The translations under genes were made by a program, and so were the position numbers. A stretch of 64,000 nt of DNA, taken from Pocillopora verrucosa (taxonomy: Eukaryota > Cnidaria > Anthozoa > Scleractinia > Pocilloporidae). The notes beneath the pieces are model-generated. The model was not told the DNA's origin. It did not search any database and saw only the letters and a program-made list of their open reading frames with translations. This document shows, piece by piece, positions 1-48,348 of the stretch (positions are counted from its first letter, which is position 1; every line of letters starts with the position of its first letter). Where the stretch lies: the NCBI RefSeq assembly GCF_036669915.1, contig NC_089321.1, positions 14,612,292 through 14,676,291 of the forward strand, given 5' to 3'.

Positions 1-35409
<35,409 letters not shown>

Positions 35410-35784
35410 TGTATCAGTTGGAAACGATGCTTTATCCACAACACTACCCAAAGCTCCTCAGAGAAGTTTCCGATTTAGTTTTTGGCGTACAGCTCATTTC
35501 GAGTGCTGCAAAAGATTATCTGAACTTTCTCATCCGTTTGGTTATTCTCTACACAATATGGCACAAATTACAACTTGCAATATTGTCACATGTTCGACAA
35601 AAAAACCGATGTAAACATACGTCTTCATTTGTGTCCTGCCATAACAAAGAAAGTGTTTAGATCAGGTGGGAATCAAACACAAAGAACATTTGGAAATTAC
35701 AGGTGTAATCAAAAGTGTTATGTAACCAAGGTGTAGACTCCATCAGGTATGTAAATAGAGCGCCGTAGACTGGCTCCGAAAAGG

Positions 35785-36395
35785 TCGGCGTGGATGAGAA
35801 ATACTCATTAAATCCTTTAATACAGCCAAATTAAATTTAAAAAAATAACAATTTGCTGTTATTTACGCAAGGTAAGGAAACAAACTAAGCGAGTAACAAA
35901 TTCTTGGTGTGAGGGAATAAATGACATACTCGCTAAAGAATCAAAACACAAAATTTAATGATACTGATTTAAATCCTATTTAAATGGTCCTGGGTACCCG
36001 ACAAGACCCTTCCCCTAGATACAGCGTTATTTAACGTTTATGAGGAGTTGTGGATGAGAAATACTCATCAAATCCTTCATTACAATCAAATTTTACGTAA
36101 AGCTGTTGCAAAGTAGAAAGAATCGTGGGAGGATTTTTTGCTATTGTAAAACAAATTCAGCGTAGAAAAAAAATAATATGTTACCATTATTTACGCAAGG
36201 TGAGAAGTAATGAACTAAACAAGGCGAATAAAAAATTCTTGGTAGAGGAAGAAACATGTCATACTCGCTGAAGAATCATCTGATCACGAACAAATTCTAA
36301 TGGTATTGACTTAAGTCCTATTCAAATAGTCATGGGTACGTGAAATAACCTTCCCCTTGATACAGCTTTATTGAACGTTAATAAGGAGCTGTAGC
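35785..36395. repeat. Imperfect tandem repeat, two ~300 bp units
   Basis: Units begin GGATGAGAAATACTCAT at about 35,790 and 36,053. Both contain TTATTTACGCAAGGT, then CATACTCGCT(A/G)AAGAATCA, and end with CCTAGATACAG/CTTGATACAG and a T-A-ACGTT stretch. Confidence 0.8.
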
Positions 36396-36439
36396 AGTTT
36401 TCTCAACATCAGTCTCGACACCAGCCTCTCTCGTGACAG

Positions 36440-36670
36440 CTAGGGAGGTCATTAATCCTTTAACTCGGGGGATTACTGATTGAATGACCGAGACAGAATT
36501 TCTCCTCAAGTTAATATCAAGAACATAAGTGATGAGAATGAAGAAAAATATCATTTAGGAGATTACTGATTGATCCAATACCAAATTCTCCGAGCTAACA
36601 TCATAGGAATTGTATGGCAGACAGTAAGGAGAATTGCTGATGAAATCTTGGGAACGAAAGGAATAGTTGG
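36440..36670. repeat. Interspersed repeat of coral type
   Basis: Contains GATGAGAATGAAGAAAAATA, GATCCAATACCAAATTCTCC and TGGCAGACAGTAAGGAGAAT, a combination I recall as very common in stony-coral intergenic DNA. A partial copy lies at 55,085-55,215. Confidence 0.65.
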
Positions 36671-37773
36671 ACAAGATTTGAGCTCTTTTGTCTTAGGCGG
36701 GTGAGTCGAAGTGTAAAAATGAAAAAACGTTGTCCCGCCTAACAGGGCTACCTTAGCTTCCACGGCGAGACAACTCGCCCCCCGAAAGGAGCTCCATATT
36801 TTTTTTATAAAAGGTTAGTTGAAATTTCAGAGAAGTAAGCAAAAAGTTAGCTCGGTCAGAGAAACTGTGAGCTGGAGCTGTCTCGGCTACCCGAGACCAT
36901 ATAAACGGTGGCGATTGATAAACAGAGATTGATTAAATCACTTTCACACGTACGGTTTTCATCCGAGAAGGGGTCACTTACAATGTATGTTTAATAGTAA
37001 GTCTGCTCATTTGCCCTTGTGCTTGATTGGAAACTGATGATGACTGTTTTAAGGCGATAAAATGTTACCAAAAAGTGGTTCTTTAAATTTGCAGCACCGA
37101 TTTGTTTTGTGGGATTAGGGGATGGAATTCTCAGCCCTATTTAAAATTTGCTCTTCATTTCTCCTATCAAACGTTGAAAATGACCACAGAGTGTAAAAAC
37201 TCGTCAGAGCAGAATCAACTTTACCTCTTTCATCAAACTATTCTCCCTACTTCTTCTGCTATATGTATTTTTTAAAATAATTCATCAGCCTTGACGTAAA
37301 ACTGGATAAAGTGTGATTATCGTGTTGGTAGAATGAAATGGCTTTGGTGGTTACCACCATGTTTTATTTCCTCTGATCATTTTTGTAGCCAATGCAGTAT
37401 AAAACTTTTGTTAGAAAAAACCATCGGCGTAGTCTTCGTTAGAGAAAAGTGATAATATGAATAGGGTGTTCTTGAAAGTGGCAGAGATTTCATTTCATTG
37501 GAAAACATTTTTTGAGGTTGTTTTACGCGTGTATCACTAGATCGAAACTGGATTGGCTGAGGTTACTCTTACATGTCTTCATCAAAAAGTCTTTGTGGTG
37601 TTTTTCAACCAAGTGTCTCTTTTTCGATAATATGACCACTTTACGTAAAACTGATCAGCTTTTTCTTACAATATGAAAATTTCCCTAGAGGGGATAAACT
37701 TTTGATGGTGGTGGTACGTGTAGGAGGAAGCTGTAGTCGTAAAGAAAGGAGACAGTATTTCTCTTACCAAAGT

Positions 37774-37779
37774 TTTATT
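37774..37779 (-). terminator. Poly(A) signal of gene A
   Basis: AATAAA on the minus strand about 90 nt after the gene A stop. Confidence 0.6.
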
Positions 37780-37869
37780 GCATTGCCTCCTATTCTTTAA
37801 ATACAATGTTTAGTCAAGTATAGTTTATGAACTTCTGTTCTGTGCTCCAGTTGTTGTGTTTCACCAGTC

Positions 37870-40800
37870 TTACTCTTCTGGTGACACACTGAGAGGAAAG
37901 TAACCCGAGTCTTGACTGGGTTTCTTGAGTGACATCCAAACGATTCCCACAAGGCAGAACGCAGAGATCATTGCCATGGAAACCATTGCTGGGACGGTTA
38001 CACCTACAAGCAGACAATCAACAAGTTATGTTGGGATTTTTTTTAGCGCAACTGCAAACAATATAACTTTCGTTACATCTTTTCACAGGCTGTTATTAAA
38101 CCATTATGGTTTCGAGACTGGCAAAGCTTCAGGATGGATTACTTTATGTTTGTGTATCACTGCTCTCTTATTTCTCGGACTTTGTCAACGCCAGTGTTTT
38201 ATTTAAGCAGAATGGGATCTTTTTGTTAATGTATATACGTATTTTTGGTGATATTGGTTAAACTCCATTTGTATGTGGGCAGAAAGGATAATGAATAACC
38301 CACTCGATTGCATGAAACGGCTGTCAGAGAAGGAGCCAAGCACAAGGGAAACTGCCATAAGAACTTTTCCTAGATAAAAACATTGTAGCTAATTAAATTC
38401 GGCATTTTTCTTTTACCACTAAGAGTTGATCCAGCGTCTTCTTCATCAGCATAAAATGTTAGTGGTCCCTGAGCTAGTGAGTATATTTTGTCATCAGTGG
38501 TGACGTCACGCCTTATCCTGTCTCCTCGAAGGCATCCTTGAGCGCATCTCGACTTTGGATCGGTTGAGTCACAAACCCTTATTTGGCAATGGACAAAGAG
38601 GAATGGGTGTTTGGCGATGAATTTAAAGCTTTCTGTGGTGAATCGGAAGGTGCCTACAGAAGACTTCATGATATTGGTAGTTTCATCCACAGGGCACCTG
38701 AGGATAAAAGAAACGTTTGTTACTGCTTAGAAATATGCATCGGTGCTTAAATTAGAGAATACAAGAACTTATGTATCAGAATAAGTGAATAAGCCCAAGC
38801 ACCTTGTATTGTAAACAAGTGCAGCTGTTTTTTTCCTTTCTTATTATTTCCTATTCTCATTATAAAACCCAAGATTTTTTTTCGTCTCTGCAAACCCAGG
38901 TGCGGTGAGAAATTCGAGATTTTCACTTAAGTGTTAGAAGAGCATAACTAACCCGTTGGTAATGAGAGGATATGATGTAGCGTGTTTACTATCTTGCGTG
39001 GGAGTGGCGACACAGTTTTCACCCAAAACTGACAAAGTTTTGTCCTTGGATTTCACAGATGCCTCGAAGTACAGATCCTGCCTTAGTTTGACTTGCACTG
39101 GGTAGTCTTTTTCAGTATAGCGTGACTTAAACCTGATGAATAAAAAGGAGAATCACATGTTTGATGTTAAATATGACGAATGTGGTTGTATCAAACTTGT
39201 CCCGAGTAAGGGGGTAGTCTCTGAACAATTGTGGTTCTGCGTTGGTGGGAGAGTATAACAGGGTAATTTGGTATCATCAAATTAGTTGATAACGTAAATT
39301 GGACACCGCTTTGAGCGTTAGTCCTTCGTCAGAGCGACCGACAGGTCTTACGCTCGAAACGTCTAACGGTGGCCAATTTACGTCAATTTACGTTAATAGC
39401 TCAGTTGATAATACCAAATTACCCTTTCATCACGAGTCAGTCAGTTGGTTTGGCAATGTCATAGCAAAAAAAAGTTAAATATTAATAACAAACCAGACTA
39501 CATTTTAAACTTCTGTCCAGAGTGTGCGAGTGTGATTGATACTCTTAAGATGTTCGTGGATCAATTTCGTTTAGTATGGGCCGTGCAGTAACAAAAATAT
39601 CACCAGGTCATCTTTGGAAAAACTCCTCTGAATTGAAATTTACCTGGCTACGTCGACTATGAAAACAGTCGACGAAAACACCGACCATTCAGTGATGTAT
39701 GATCGTATGAGAATAACTATACTGGCTGGCACAAATCAACACAGTTAAAAATGAATTTTCTTAATTGCAAGTAGATTGTCAGGAGGAAAAGAAATTCATT
39801 CATAGATTTGTTAGATCCGCTTTTAAGTTGACGAAAATTCAACTTTTTATTATATAATAAAAATACCATGGCACTGACTTACTGTTGGTCTTCAAACAGA
39901 TCCAGGGCAACAGTAAATTTTCCTTTTCCATCTTCGTCAAACACCAGTTTCTTGGTATCAGCTTGGACTCCAACGGCGGTTGCAGCTTCAGTATTTTTAT
40001 AGTAGCAGCTGAAAGGAATCTCAATCTCGCGAACTCTCGTTATAATGGCACCATTTTTTACGGGAATCTCCAAGACAGTGTTGCTGTAGACCACGGCACC
40101 CTTTCCGAATCTTGCGGTTGTTCCACAGCCGGTTAATGCAGTTTTAAGGGTGAAGTGGGTTTTAGTTTCCTTGGCAACACATTTGACGTCTCGGAGAGTG
40201 ACATGTTCACGGCTCAAACCGAGGAGGAGGGTCTTTGGTAATGTGATTGACATGTCATTTTGGTCGCACTTAACAGAAACACCGGAAGCTGAGAGAAACG
40301 AACAATAATTGAGTTAATTATAGAAACCGTCCTAGAAGGAAAATAATGCTTTTTCTACTAAAAGAAGCGAATTCCATCTTGCGTCAAATGTGGCAATTTC
40401 AAGCTCAAAATGATGTCATTTGGCAGCTTACCAACACAATTGCGACCATCTGGCGCCAGTGTCAGCTCGGGGTCTGGGCAGGAGCAGCTATAACTACCTT
40501 TGGTGTTTGTGCACTTGTGAGAACATCCGCCATTTTTCACATTGCACTCATTGACATCTGTAGAGTAGAACAACATGGCATAAATTGCGTTGGATTTCTT
40601 TAATTTCCTATAGATTTGTTCTAAGCTGTTTCACCGAAATGCACTGGGAGTAACTAGTAGTTTGCTAAGTTATGATACAGTGATACAAGTAAAAGTTTAG
40701 CATGTCACGTTTTTCCAACTAAAAATTAAAAAATACAAAGTTCAACTTTGAAAACGATTAAAGCCGACAAATGAACACTTGAAATGTCAAAAAATCTGTA

Positions 40801-41094
40801 ACGGATACACGGTACACGGTACACAAGCATTTTCAGCAGATCTCTTATACTTTTCTTGTTCGTTTCAGTGGTCAGTTTACAAATGCAGTGATAGCTTTAA
40901 ATTTAAAAAATTGATACTGTCAGAGAGACATGGAAAAATGAATTTTACTTCTTAAAATCCATCTTATTTCTTATCTGATGAAACATACTGGACAAAAATT
41001 CACAAAAGTTCTTGCACATACCTTTTCCACTGCTGGGCGATTGACTCAAGATAAACACCAAAGTTATCAACAGGGAAACACCTGAAATTGACAT
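37870..41094 (-). CDS. ZP gene A: EGF-ZP membrane-anchored glycoprotein
   Basis: Six exons (41,022-41,094; 40,432-40,557; 39,883-40,288; 38,953-39,132; 38,417-38,697; 37,870-38,003) sum to 1,200 bp and 399 codons plus stop, with matching phases. Residues 1-24 are a signal peptide ([18 protein letters not shown]). Next is one calcium-binding EGF ([16 protein letters not shown]), then a ZP domain with conserved exon sizes of 406 and 180. Key motifs are EIPFSCYY, then CVATPT, and SRCAQGC. A furin-type site (DRIRR) and hydrophobic patch [10 protein letters not shown] follow. The last exon gives a transmembrane helix (about [20 protein letters not shown]) and a ~20-residue tail. ZP proteins polymerise into filaments after cleavage at such sites. 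Divergent with gene B, about 1 kb between start codons. It resembles uromodulin/OIT3-type proteins but I cannot name an orthologue. Confidence 0.88.
39261..39430. mobile_element. Palindromic MITE-like element, copy 3
   Basis: In a gene A intron. Ends GGTAATTTGGTATCATCAAA and its inverse ...GATAATACCAAATTACCC; inner arms include AACGTAAATTGG and CCAATTTACG. Confidence 0.8.
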
Positions 41095-42147
41095 GGTGGA
41101 AGGCGAAGGGACGGAGCTGTACAATTTAGTCTATGTCCTTCGGTGAAGAGCAAAAAACGTTTGAGGAGTTCTAAAAATTTCGGTCAGATTTAAAGATGAC
41201 CAGTTAACGCTCAACTAGGTAGGGTGTTTTCTATTTAATTCAGCGGAGGATCGCGAATTGCAGTCTGCTTATTTGACAATTCACGAAAGACGACAGTGCA
41301 TATTTGATCACAAAAGATAATCATTAGCACCAGAAGGGAAAATGACGTGAAATGAAGCAACGCATACCAACGCACTAGTAAGAATGAAAAGCTGTCGATT
41401 AATCTATATTCATTTTTTCTGGGCATCATGCACATTTTATTTAATTTTAATTTAATATTTCTTATTTGTGAAGGAATTGACACTCATTACGTAACTTTCT
41501 TTTCAAATTATGCTGAAGATATATCATGTTTGCTATCTTGTTGAAAGAAGTCAACGATAGTAAACTCATAAACAACAGCTTCGGAAACTCTCTTATTTTT
41601 ACAAACTTTCATATCAGAAATGAAATTCAATTTATTGGCTCTATGAAAATTTGAAAAAAATGAAATTTAAAGTATGACTTTTACCAGTCTAAGTTAAAGT
41701 TCAGTGAAAGATTAAAATCCGTAGAACTACCAGTCACATAAAAACGCCATCATTAGCTGATATTTATTTTGTCAACAGCATATCTTAGCACGCATTGTGG
41801 ACAAATATGTTATAACAATGTTCTAATTATGCAAATGTCAGGGTTAATGAACCAGGCAAGGAAAACGTTACATCATCCCTTTTGTCGTTCATTCCACCAT
41901 TTCACCAACAACTAGGACAATAACGTCCTAGAGTGAAAATTTTTCGAGCGGCTGATTTACAGTTTCAATACTTTAGTCCCTTGACAACTTTTTAGTTTAC
42001 TGAAATAAAAACCGGCTTGTCTCTTTTGATGACGATATTTTTCCTCTGCCTATAAAATGGCCTACTAGATGGCTGTGATGTTTAGGTTAGTTGCTTTGAT
42101 TTTTACTTTCGGAGGCAATTTAGTTCTGAGGCTGTGAGTTTTGAAAC
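41095..42147. promoter_or_regulatory. Shared divergent promoter region of genes A and B
   Basis: About 1.05 kb between the two start codons, with no coding signal. The gene B TATA box is near its right end. Coordinated control is possible but not shown. Confidence 0.5.
42051..42057 (+). promoter_or_regulatory. TATA box of gene B
   Basis: TATAAAA, 91 nt upstream of the gene B start codon. Confidence 0.6.
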
Positions 42148-45100
42148 ATGAAGGTTATTGCGGTAATAACGTTGGTTTTTAGCTGTACCAACCTTGTTAA
42201 CGGTAACGTGGAGTCACTCGATCACACTGCTGCAACTGAAAGGGGACGACGAAGCATTGATTTTCTTCATGAAAAAACATTCATAGAAGATGAATCGTCT
42301 GGTGGTTAGTATATTTGTTGTCAAGATACATAGAATGAGTGACATAATACTTCGCTGTTCAAGAACATTTATTTCTTTATTATTATTTTTTAATCAATCT
42401 ACTTTGAACATCTGTATTCTTCGCTTAGCCTTAAAAAAGCGTTTTACAGTTGCTTCTTGTATTTGCGTCTAAGTAACATAGCACAGAGACTGTTTTGATG
42501 AAATAAGGGGTATAGAAGAGGACATTTGAAATTGCCTGTTTACTTTATGTATCTCGTTTTGGTCGAAAATTTTCTCTAGTTCCCCCATTCTTCCCGTGTA
42601 TCCTCAACCCCTGTAGGAGAGGAGCGAAATGTCTGCCGTTCCCTGGGAATGATTTCACTTGTAAATGCCCGGCGGGCACCACCGGAAAAATTTGCAACAA
42701 AGGTAAGCGAGGATATCATCTTTCACTTGTTCTACTTATTTGCATCTATTTTACAAGTGAAGGCCACGTGAAAGAGCCTCAGATAAATGTCAAGTGTAGT
42801 TCTTAAATATGACATATTTGAATAAAATGGGACATTTTTGTGATTTTTCCTTCATTTTGCTGACCTTTATCGTTTGTCTGTTACGTGACATCCCTTAGCT
42901 GATGTCAAAATAAAGTTAAAACAAAAATTGTCACCAAACGACATTTGGATATTGTTTGCGTACAATAGCAACACACCTATTTTGCAAGCTGTGCGGCATT
43001 TTGGGCAAAACAAAGGAGGAGGCTCTCATGACGTCGGTCTTTGAGGGATCTTAAGCATTGACCAATCACAGCGCGCGTAATATTAATTTTAGTTGAACTG
43101 TTCTCACAGATGTCGACGAATGTGCAGACAACAATGGTGGATGCTCACACGACTGTAGCAATACAGATGGAAGTTATGAATGTCTTTGTCCTGATGCAGA
43201 GCTGTCATTAGCTGATGATAAACACACTTGTGAAGGTAAATTGCAGCCGGAAAAGCCCCGGAAATAACTTTACAATCCAATGTAAAACATAAAAATACGA
43301 TTATACGAGTATATCTATAAACTACATTTCATTTGAATTAGATTTAACTGTTTTTCGGCTTCCTAAAACTCAATGGGAATAAAAAAACTAATTTATTCAA
43401 AAGAAATTATTTCGGAAAATGTGTTTCTAAAAAGATATTCCTTTGCTATTAAAGTTAATAGAAAATAAGGTTTCAGCTTTAGTATTTATTCCTAGCTCTT
43501 TGAAGTTCTCATAGAAGTTCATGTAATGACAAAATGTCGTCTCGTTCATTTCTGAAAGCCTGATGAGTTACCGTCCAATGTCTGCAAAATCATATTTTGC
43601 GCTATTACTAAAGAAGGCAAAGTAAAAACAAGTGAGTTATCTGAAGCGTGGGAAACTGTAGCGACCAGGTCGTGAGTGGTATTAACTTTGCCTCTGATCG
43701 GTTTAGATGGCTGTAAAGTATAAAGTAAAGCCAGTATAAACCAAGCTTGCTTGTGACAATCCATTGAAAAATTATTATTGTGTACAACGAACACAATTTA
43801 TTCTTTTTGTAGCCCAAGGAGTCACTGTGGATTGTCGTCAAAATGACATGTCCATTAGTATCCCCAAGCTCATACTCAAAGGAATGGACAGAGAACATCT
43901 TCGCCTCCTGGACCCGAAGTGTGGAGCAACAGAGACTAAAACGCATTTTTATCTCAAAACGCCGCTGACTGGCTGTGGCACCAGAAAAAAGCATACCAAG
44001 GCTGCCATTGCGTACAGTAACAAGGTCCTAGAGATTCCACTGAAAAAATCTGGTCTCATCACACGCGTCAGAGAGATTGAGATCCCATTCAGTTGCTATT
44101 ATTCCAACAGTAGATTGGCTACGGCTGTTGGATTAAAACCAAAGAACAGAAAACTGGTCTTCATGGAAAAAGGGAAGGGAAAATTTACAGTTGTCTTGGA
44201 GATATTTCACAGTCAAAGGTAATATTAAAGGGCTCATTTCGAGTTTAACTCATTTTTAGCTTAACTCCCTTGAAATAACAAATAACGAGGAGCGCTCACG
44301 CGTTAAACATTCCTAAAATTTGCAATACTTAGATTGTGTCCTATGCTGAAAATCATTGAAAACGATGACTTTAATACCAGGTCCTAGAAATCTTTAAATA
44401 CCGTAACTCGTTCATGGAAATAAAAAGACAAAACCTCAACTTGCATTTCTCGTTCGATCAGCACATTGACACGGAAAAATGACCTAACAGACCTTTTCTA
44501 TTTCAAAAGCTTTCCTTATTGAAAATGATAGTGCGAAATAAAATTCGTCTACTTATAGACAAGTTATTGATTTAGAGCAAAAAAAGCTTCCGCATGAATA
44601 ACTTCTTTTGCAGATTCACCACACCGTACAAATCCGATGATTTTCCTATTTCTTTGAAACTCCGCCAAAGTATGTTCGTACAAGGAAGAGTTGACAGCAA
44701 GGATAAAAAGCTATCAATTCTGCTTGAAAATTGTTTTGCCACGCCCACTGCCAACGAGAGTGATGCCACAAAACATGAAATCATTTCTGATGGGTAAGCC
44801 TGTTACATCAGTATCTTTCTCTTTTCTTGCCCTAAAAAAATCTTTCGTCAATTTTACATACCATTGAAAAGACATTTCCTACAAACGGAAAATAGGTCCG
44901 AGGTACGTGCGCCTGGTTACTTTATTAATTCATCATTTTTTTAATCTTACAGCTGTGCTGTCGACGATACAGTCCAACAGCTTCCCTCCTCAGGAGGCAA
45001 ATCTCGTTTCAGTCTCGAAACTTTTCAATTCGTCAAGCAGCCCTTCGTTTTTATACACTGTCACGTGGTTATCTGCAAAGCATCTGACCGCAAGTCGAGG

Positions 45101-45901
45101 TGTGCCCGAGGATGCGAATCGGGTGGCCGAGTGAGGCGTGAGCTTGAAGAACAAAAAGTGTATTCGCTAGCACAAGGACCAATAACACTAGACTATCAGA
45201 ATACTTTTGAACAAGATGAAAAAAATACTAATGATAAACCGGCCACAGAAGGTAATTTGTGAGTTCCTAACTTTTTTTCTGATTTTAAAGGTTGGCTCTA
45301 GGACAAACGGTCTAATAAGGAATAGTGGATGAGAATATGACAAGCATTACGACTATAACTTTGATTAAAATCAAGACTTCTTTTATTGATTTAAGTTTTG
45401 GTGTCAGAACTCACGGAAATACGAGAGAAAATTAATACAAAATTAGCCCAATATTCAGCTTTGGAAAATTTAATTTCCGATTAATTAAAAGCATAAAGAG
45501 AAGCTAGTATTGTAAGATCCGATAATAATAATATAAAAAAAAATTAAATTTACGAAGCTAAAGCCGAAGATATGAAGGAAATCAAAATATTTTTCTTCCA
45601 TCATCACAGACAGATAATCTAAACGTACAAAAATTAATCCCAATGAAAACATTACACTTTTAAAGTTGATAAAGTAAAATTTGTGTGGATCGACTACTTC
45701 CTTGTGAATTCCTTTAAAAGAAATTCCCATCAGAAATAAGCTTACTTTACACCGGAAATTTTCTATAACGACTGTACTGTGAATGTCTTTTCCTTTTCAG
45801 CGGATATGAACATCCCAATTCTTACTGCTCTGGCCGCCTTGACAGCTCTTTCTGTGCTCGGTATGGCATTTACGGCGATGAGAAGGCGACAGCTCAATTA
45901 A
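42148..45901 (+). CDS. ZP gene B: EGF-EGF-ZP membrane-anchored glycoprotein
   Basis: Seven exons (42,148-42,304; 42,580-42,702; 43,110-43,235; 43,813-44,218; 44,614-44,793; 44,953-45,251; 45,801-45,901) sum to 1,392 bp, 463 codons plus stop, all phases consistent. Signal peptide [19 protein letters not shown]; then a charged linker with RGRRS. First EGF has no calcium start ([24 protein letters not shown]). Second is calcium-binding ([16 protein letters not shown]). ZP domain: [47 protein letters not shown]. Furin-type site GRVRR precedes the hydrophobic patch [11 protein letters not shown]-terminal anchor is [18 protein letters not shown] with RRR stop-transfer. The first exon donor could also lie 3 nt earlier. 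Gene D is its close inverted paralogue. Confidence 0.9.
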
Positions 45902-47408
45902 TTGTGTCAATTTTATAGATTACAAAGAAAGAAAATTAATGTAAAAGCTTCAGTTTACCAAGTAAAGAAGAAACTGTTGTTGAAATTTCCCGAGTTTATT
46001 CCTGTCTATGAAACTTTGTGCTTATAAGTACGACCATATCACAGCATGTAGGACTCACTGTTGGGACTGGACACTCGATATTACGTCGCGTTTTCCAATT
46101 ATGATATGCAAATAGTTTAAAAACCAATTTTAACAGTTGGCTCGCAGGAACCTTTGTTTTCTCTAAAATGATCAATGTTCAGTGTTAACCCACGAATTTC
46201 GTGTATGACAACTCAGTACCGCCGTTCTAAAGATTTAAAATTTTCATCTGAGGTTAATAAACTTTCAGCTTATTCCATCAATTCTTGTAAAAGTGAACTT
46301 GGATTAACATATCCTTTGTTGGACTATTCTCTACAAAACGCGAAGATAGATATCTACTGATTTTGTTAATTTCTAGAAGTAATGCACACAATTACACCAT
46401 ACCAATAACCCGAACAAGCTTCTTAATTACTGTCGGGCAAAAATAACCCCTTCCGGAGATGTGCCTTAGAAATGATAAATTTGTATTGATTGAAGCTAAA
46501 AGGGTTCTGACAGCCAGCGTTGCTAAAGAAAATTATATTTTCTCAGCATTTCCGTCATATTAAAACCGACAGGACTTTTGCAATCTCTCCTAGGAAATTA
46601 ACCCCATCATAGGAAGTTTAGACACTTTCCACTTACGCAACCCTGTATTTCGTAATGAAATGTGAATCGTTCTTTTCTTGTGTTCTTTCCAATCGCTTTT
46701 GAAACTTAAAACTGAAATTAGACATTTTATTTACAGAATCATAGTTTTAAAAGATTTAACCCTGAATTTTAAAATCTTGAAGAAAACAATGAAGTATGCG
46801 CCTACCTACTTAAAATGTTGCACCTTTTACATTGGATACGTGATATTTGCACTTCATGACAAGTTTTGCATTTTGGAAGTTGATGGAGACTATCCCCAAA
46901 TCGATTTAATACTTGATAAGACTCGGTTTTAATACAATCTTTGTTGACAAGATTGATCTTCATTTTTTACCTGTTCAGAAGGTACAGGGTGTCATTTTCT
47001 GTATTATAGTCGGGCTACCATGATGTGCAAATTTCATGATAAAGAATAGTCCATTCTACGTCAAAAGCTCTCTTGATGTGTATTTGAGCTCTTGGGGTGT
47101 GTGGCGAGATGTCGCTTCTTTCGTCTGACAACAAGATAAATTACTCGAGAGCAGAAAATCAAGAAAAGGTAACTTTAAATCTTAAACCAAAGCAGAACTT
47201 TGAGCAACAAAAGATGCTCTTCAACGTTGATAAGAACTTGCAGCGATCGGCCGATGCAAACAGGTGCCCTATCACGGTTCTGTGAATTAATTTTCTACGT
47301 TGTAAGACGATTGTATTACCTTTTAATTTTATGCAGGAGATTCGGTGGAAGATGAGTGATCTTGAAGAAACGGGTGGCAAAGGGTTTGTGTTTCCCTAAC
47401 TCAAATGC
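45902..47408. other. Intergenic, 3' flank of gene B
   Basis: No convincing gene. AATAAA at 46,256-46,261 may be the gene B poly(A) signal. About 46,835-47,100 matches 61,040-61,290 in inverted orientation, so the B/D duplication reaches this far. Confidence 0.6.
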
Positions 47409-48347
47409 ATGGAGCTCTGCAGACGCAGACTTGAAGAATATAAAATACTTGTGCATTCTTATGGGACCACAGTTCTCATTTTTGCCATTTTGAACTTGGC
47501 GTTTGCTGTAGTGGCAATCTTTGCCAATATCCTGGCTATTGGAGCTTTATGGAGAGCATCATCTATACCAAGTACCTTGAAAAAACTCTATCTAAGCCTT
47601 GCCGCCTCTGATCTTGGCGTGGGCGTTCTCGCTCAGCCTATGTATGGTATAGTCATATTAGAACTTTTGAAGAAGGAAAGCAATGAAAGAGACAGCTCTG
47701 ACTTTTTATGTCCCATCATCTTGACTGTAAATTATTTTTGCATATATCTTCTCACCAGCGCATCTTTCCTTACGATGATCGCCATCGCTGTGGATAGACT
47801 TCTTGCGATATTTCTTCACCTGCGATACAGAGAACTCGTTACTCCTGGTCGTGCTGTTACATTTTTGATCACTTTGTGGTCGACAAGCTTTGCCGTCGCT
47901 TTCCCCGTGAACATTTCCATTCCTACGCAGAATCATCTGGTGGTAGCCATTTTTCAATTTGGTGGACTTTTCGTGACAACCGTTGTCTACATTTACACTT
48001 GCAAAGTCGTTCGTTATCATCGTATTAAGATACTTGACCAATGTTATTTTCGAAATCGTCAAGCGATGGAAGCTCTCCGAGAAAAGAAGTCAATGATAAA
48101 TTCCTTGTTTATTCAAATTGTTTTTGTGGCTTGTTATCTGCCAAACTTGTGTTCCATAATTTTTCTGACAGTGAGCCATTATCGATCCACATCTTTGGCA
48201 GCGCATCATGTCTCTTCGTTTCTCGTTCTTCTGAATTCATCAATCAACCCCTTCGTTTACTGCTGGAGATATCGCGAGCTTCGAGAAATCGTGAAATGCA
48301 TGATGAAGAAACTCATCAAGCTTCCCACGCAACCATCGAATGAATAA
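47409..48347 (+). CDS. Class A GPCR 1, single exon
   Basis: 312 residues with seven hydrophobic segments at about 22-46, 59-86, 104-127, 148-170, 177-199, 230-256 and 264-285. Rhodopsin-family marks: LSLAASD in TM2, DRL (129-131) in place of DRY, CYLPN in TM6 and NSSINPFVY in TM7, followed by CWRYRELRE as helix 8. The Cys before TM3 is present (C101), but the very short second extracellular loop has no partner Cys. A short loop without this disulfide is known from melanocortin-type (MECA) receptors. The usual TM1 GN is AN. The ligand cannot be inferred. Paralogue of 52,208-53,137. Its stop codon lies within an AATAAA. Confidence 0.9.
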   Translation: MELCRRRLEEYKILVHSYGTTVLIFAILNLAFAVVAIFANILAIGALWRASSIPSTLKKLYLSLAASDLGVGVLAQPMYGIVILELLKKESNERDSSDFLCPIILTVNYFCIYLLTSASFLTMIAIAVDRLLAIFLHLRYRELVTPGRAVTFLITLWSTSFAVAFPVNISIPTQNHLVVAIFQFGGLFVTTVVYIYTCKVVRYHRIKILDQCYFRNRQAMEALREKKSMINSLFIQIVFVACYLPNLCSIIFLTVSHYRSTSLAAHHVSSFLVLLNSSINPFVYCWRYRELREIVKCMMKKLIKLPTQPSNE

Positions 48348-48348
48348 A
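48343..48348 (+). terminator. AATAAA overlapping GPCR 1 stop codon
   Basis: The stop TAA (48,345-48,347) is inside AATAAA; another AATAAA lies about 45 nt further on. Confidence 0.4.

Larger units (their letters stand above)
35410..37869. other. Intergenic region between the giant gene and gene A
   Basis: Holds an imperfect tandem repeat, coral-type interspersed repeats and the poly(A) signal of gene A. I see no gene. Confidence 0.6.

Noticed and set aside
37814..38206. Open frames around the gene A last exon on both strands
   Set aside because: They conflict with the frame fixed by the preceding ZP exon, which gives a transmembrane helix and stop at 37,870.
46678..46932. 84-residue plus-strand frame downstream of gene B
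   Set aside because: The homologous stretch at 61.2 kb does not keep this frame open, so it is probably non-coding 3' flank.
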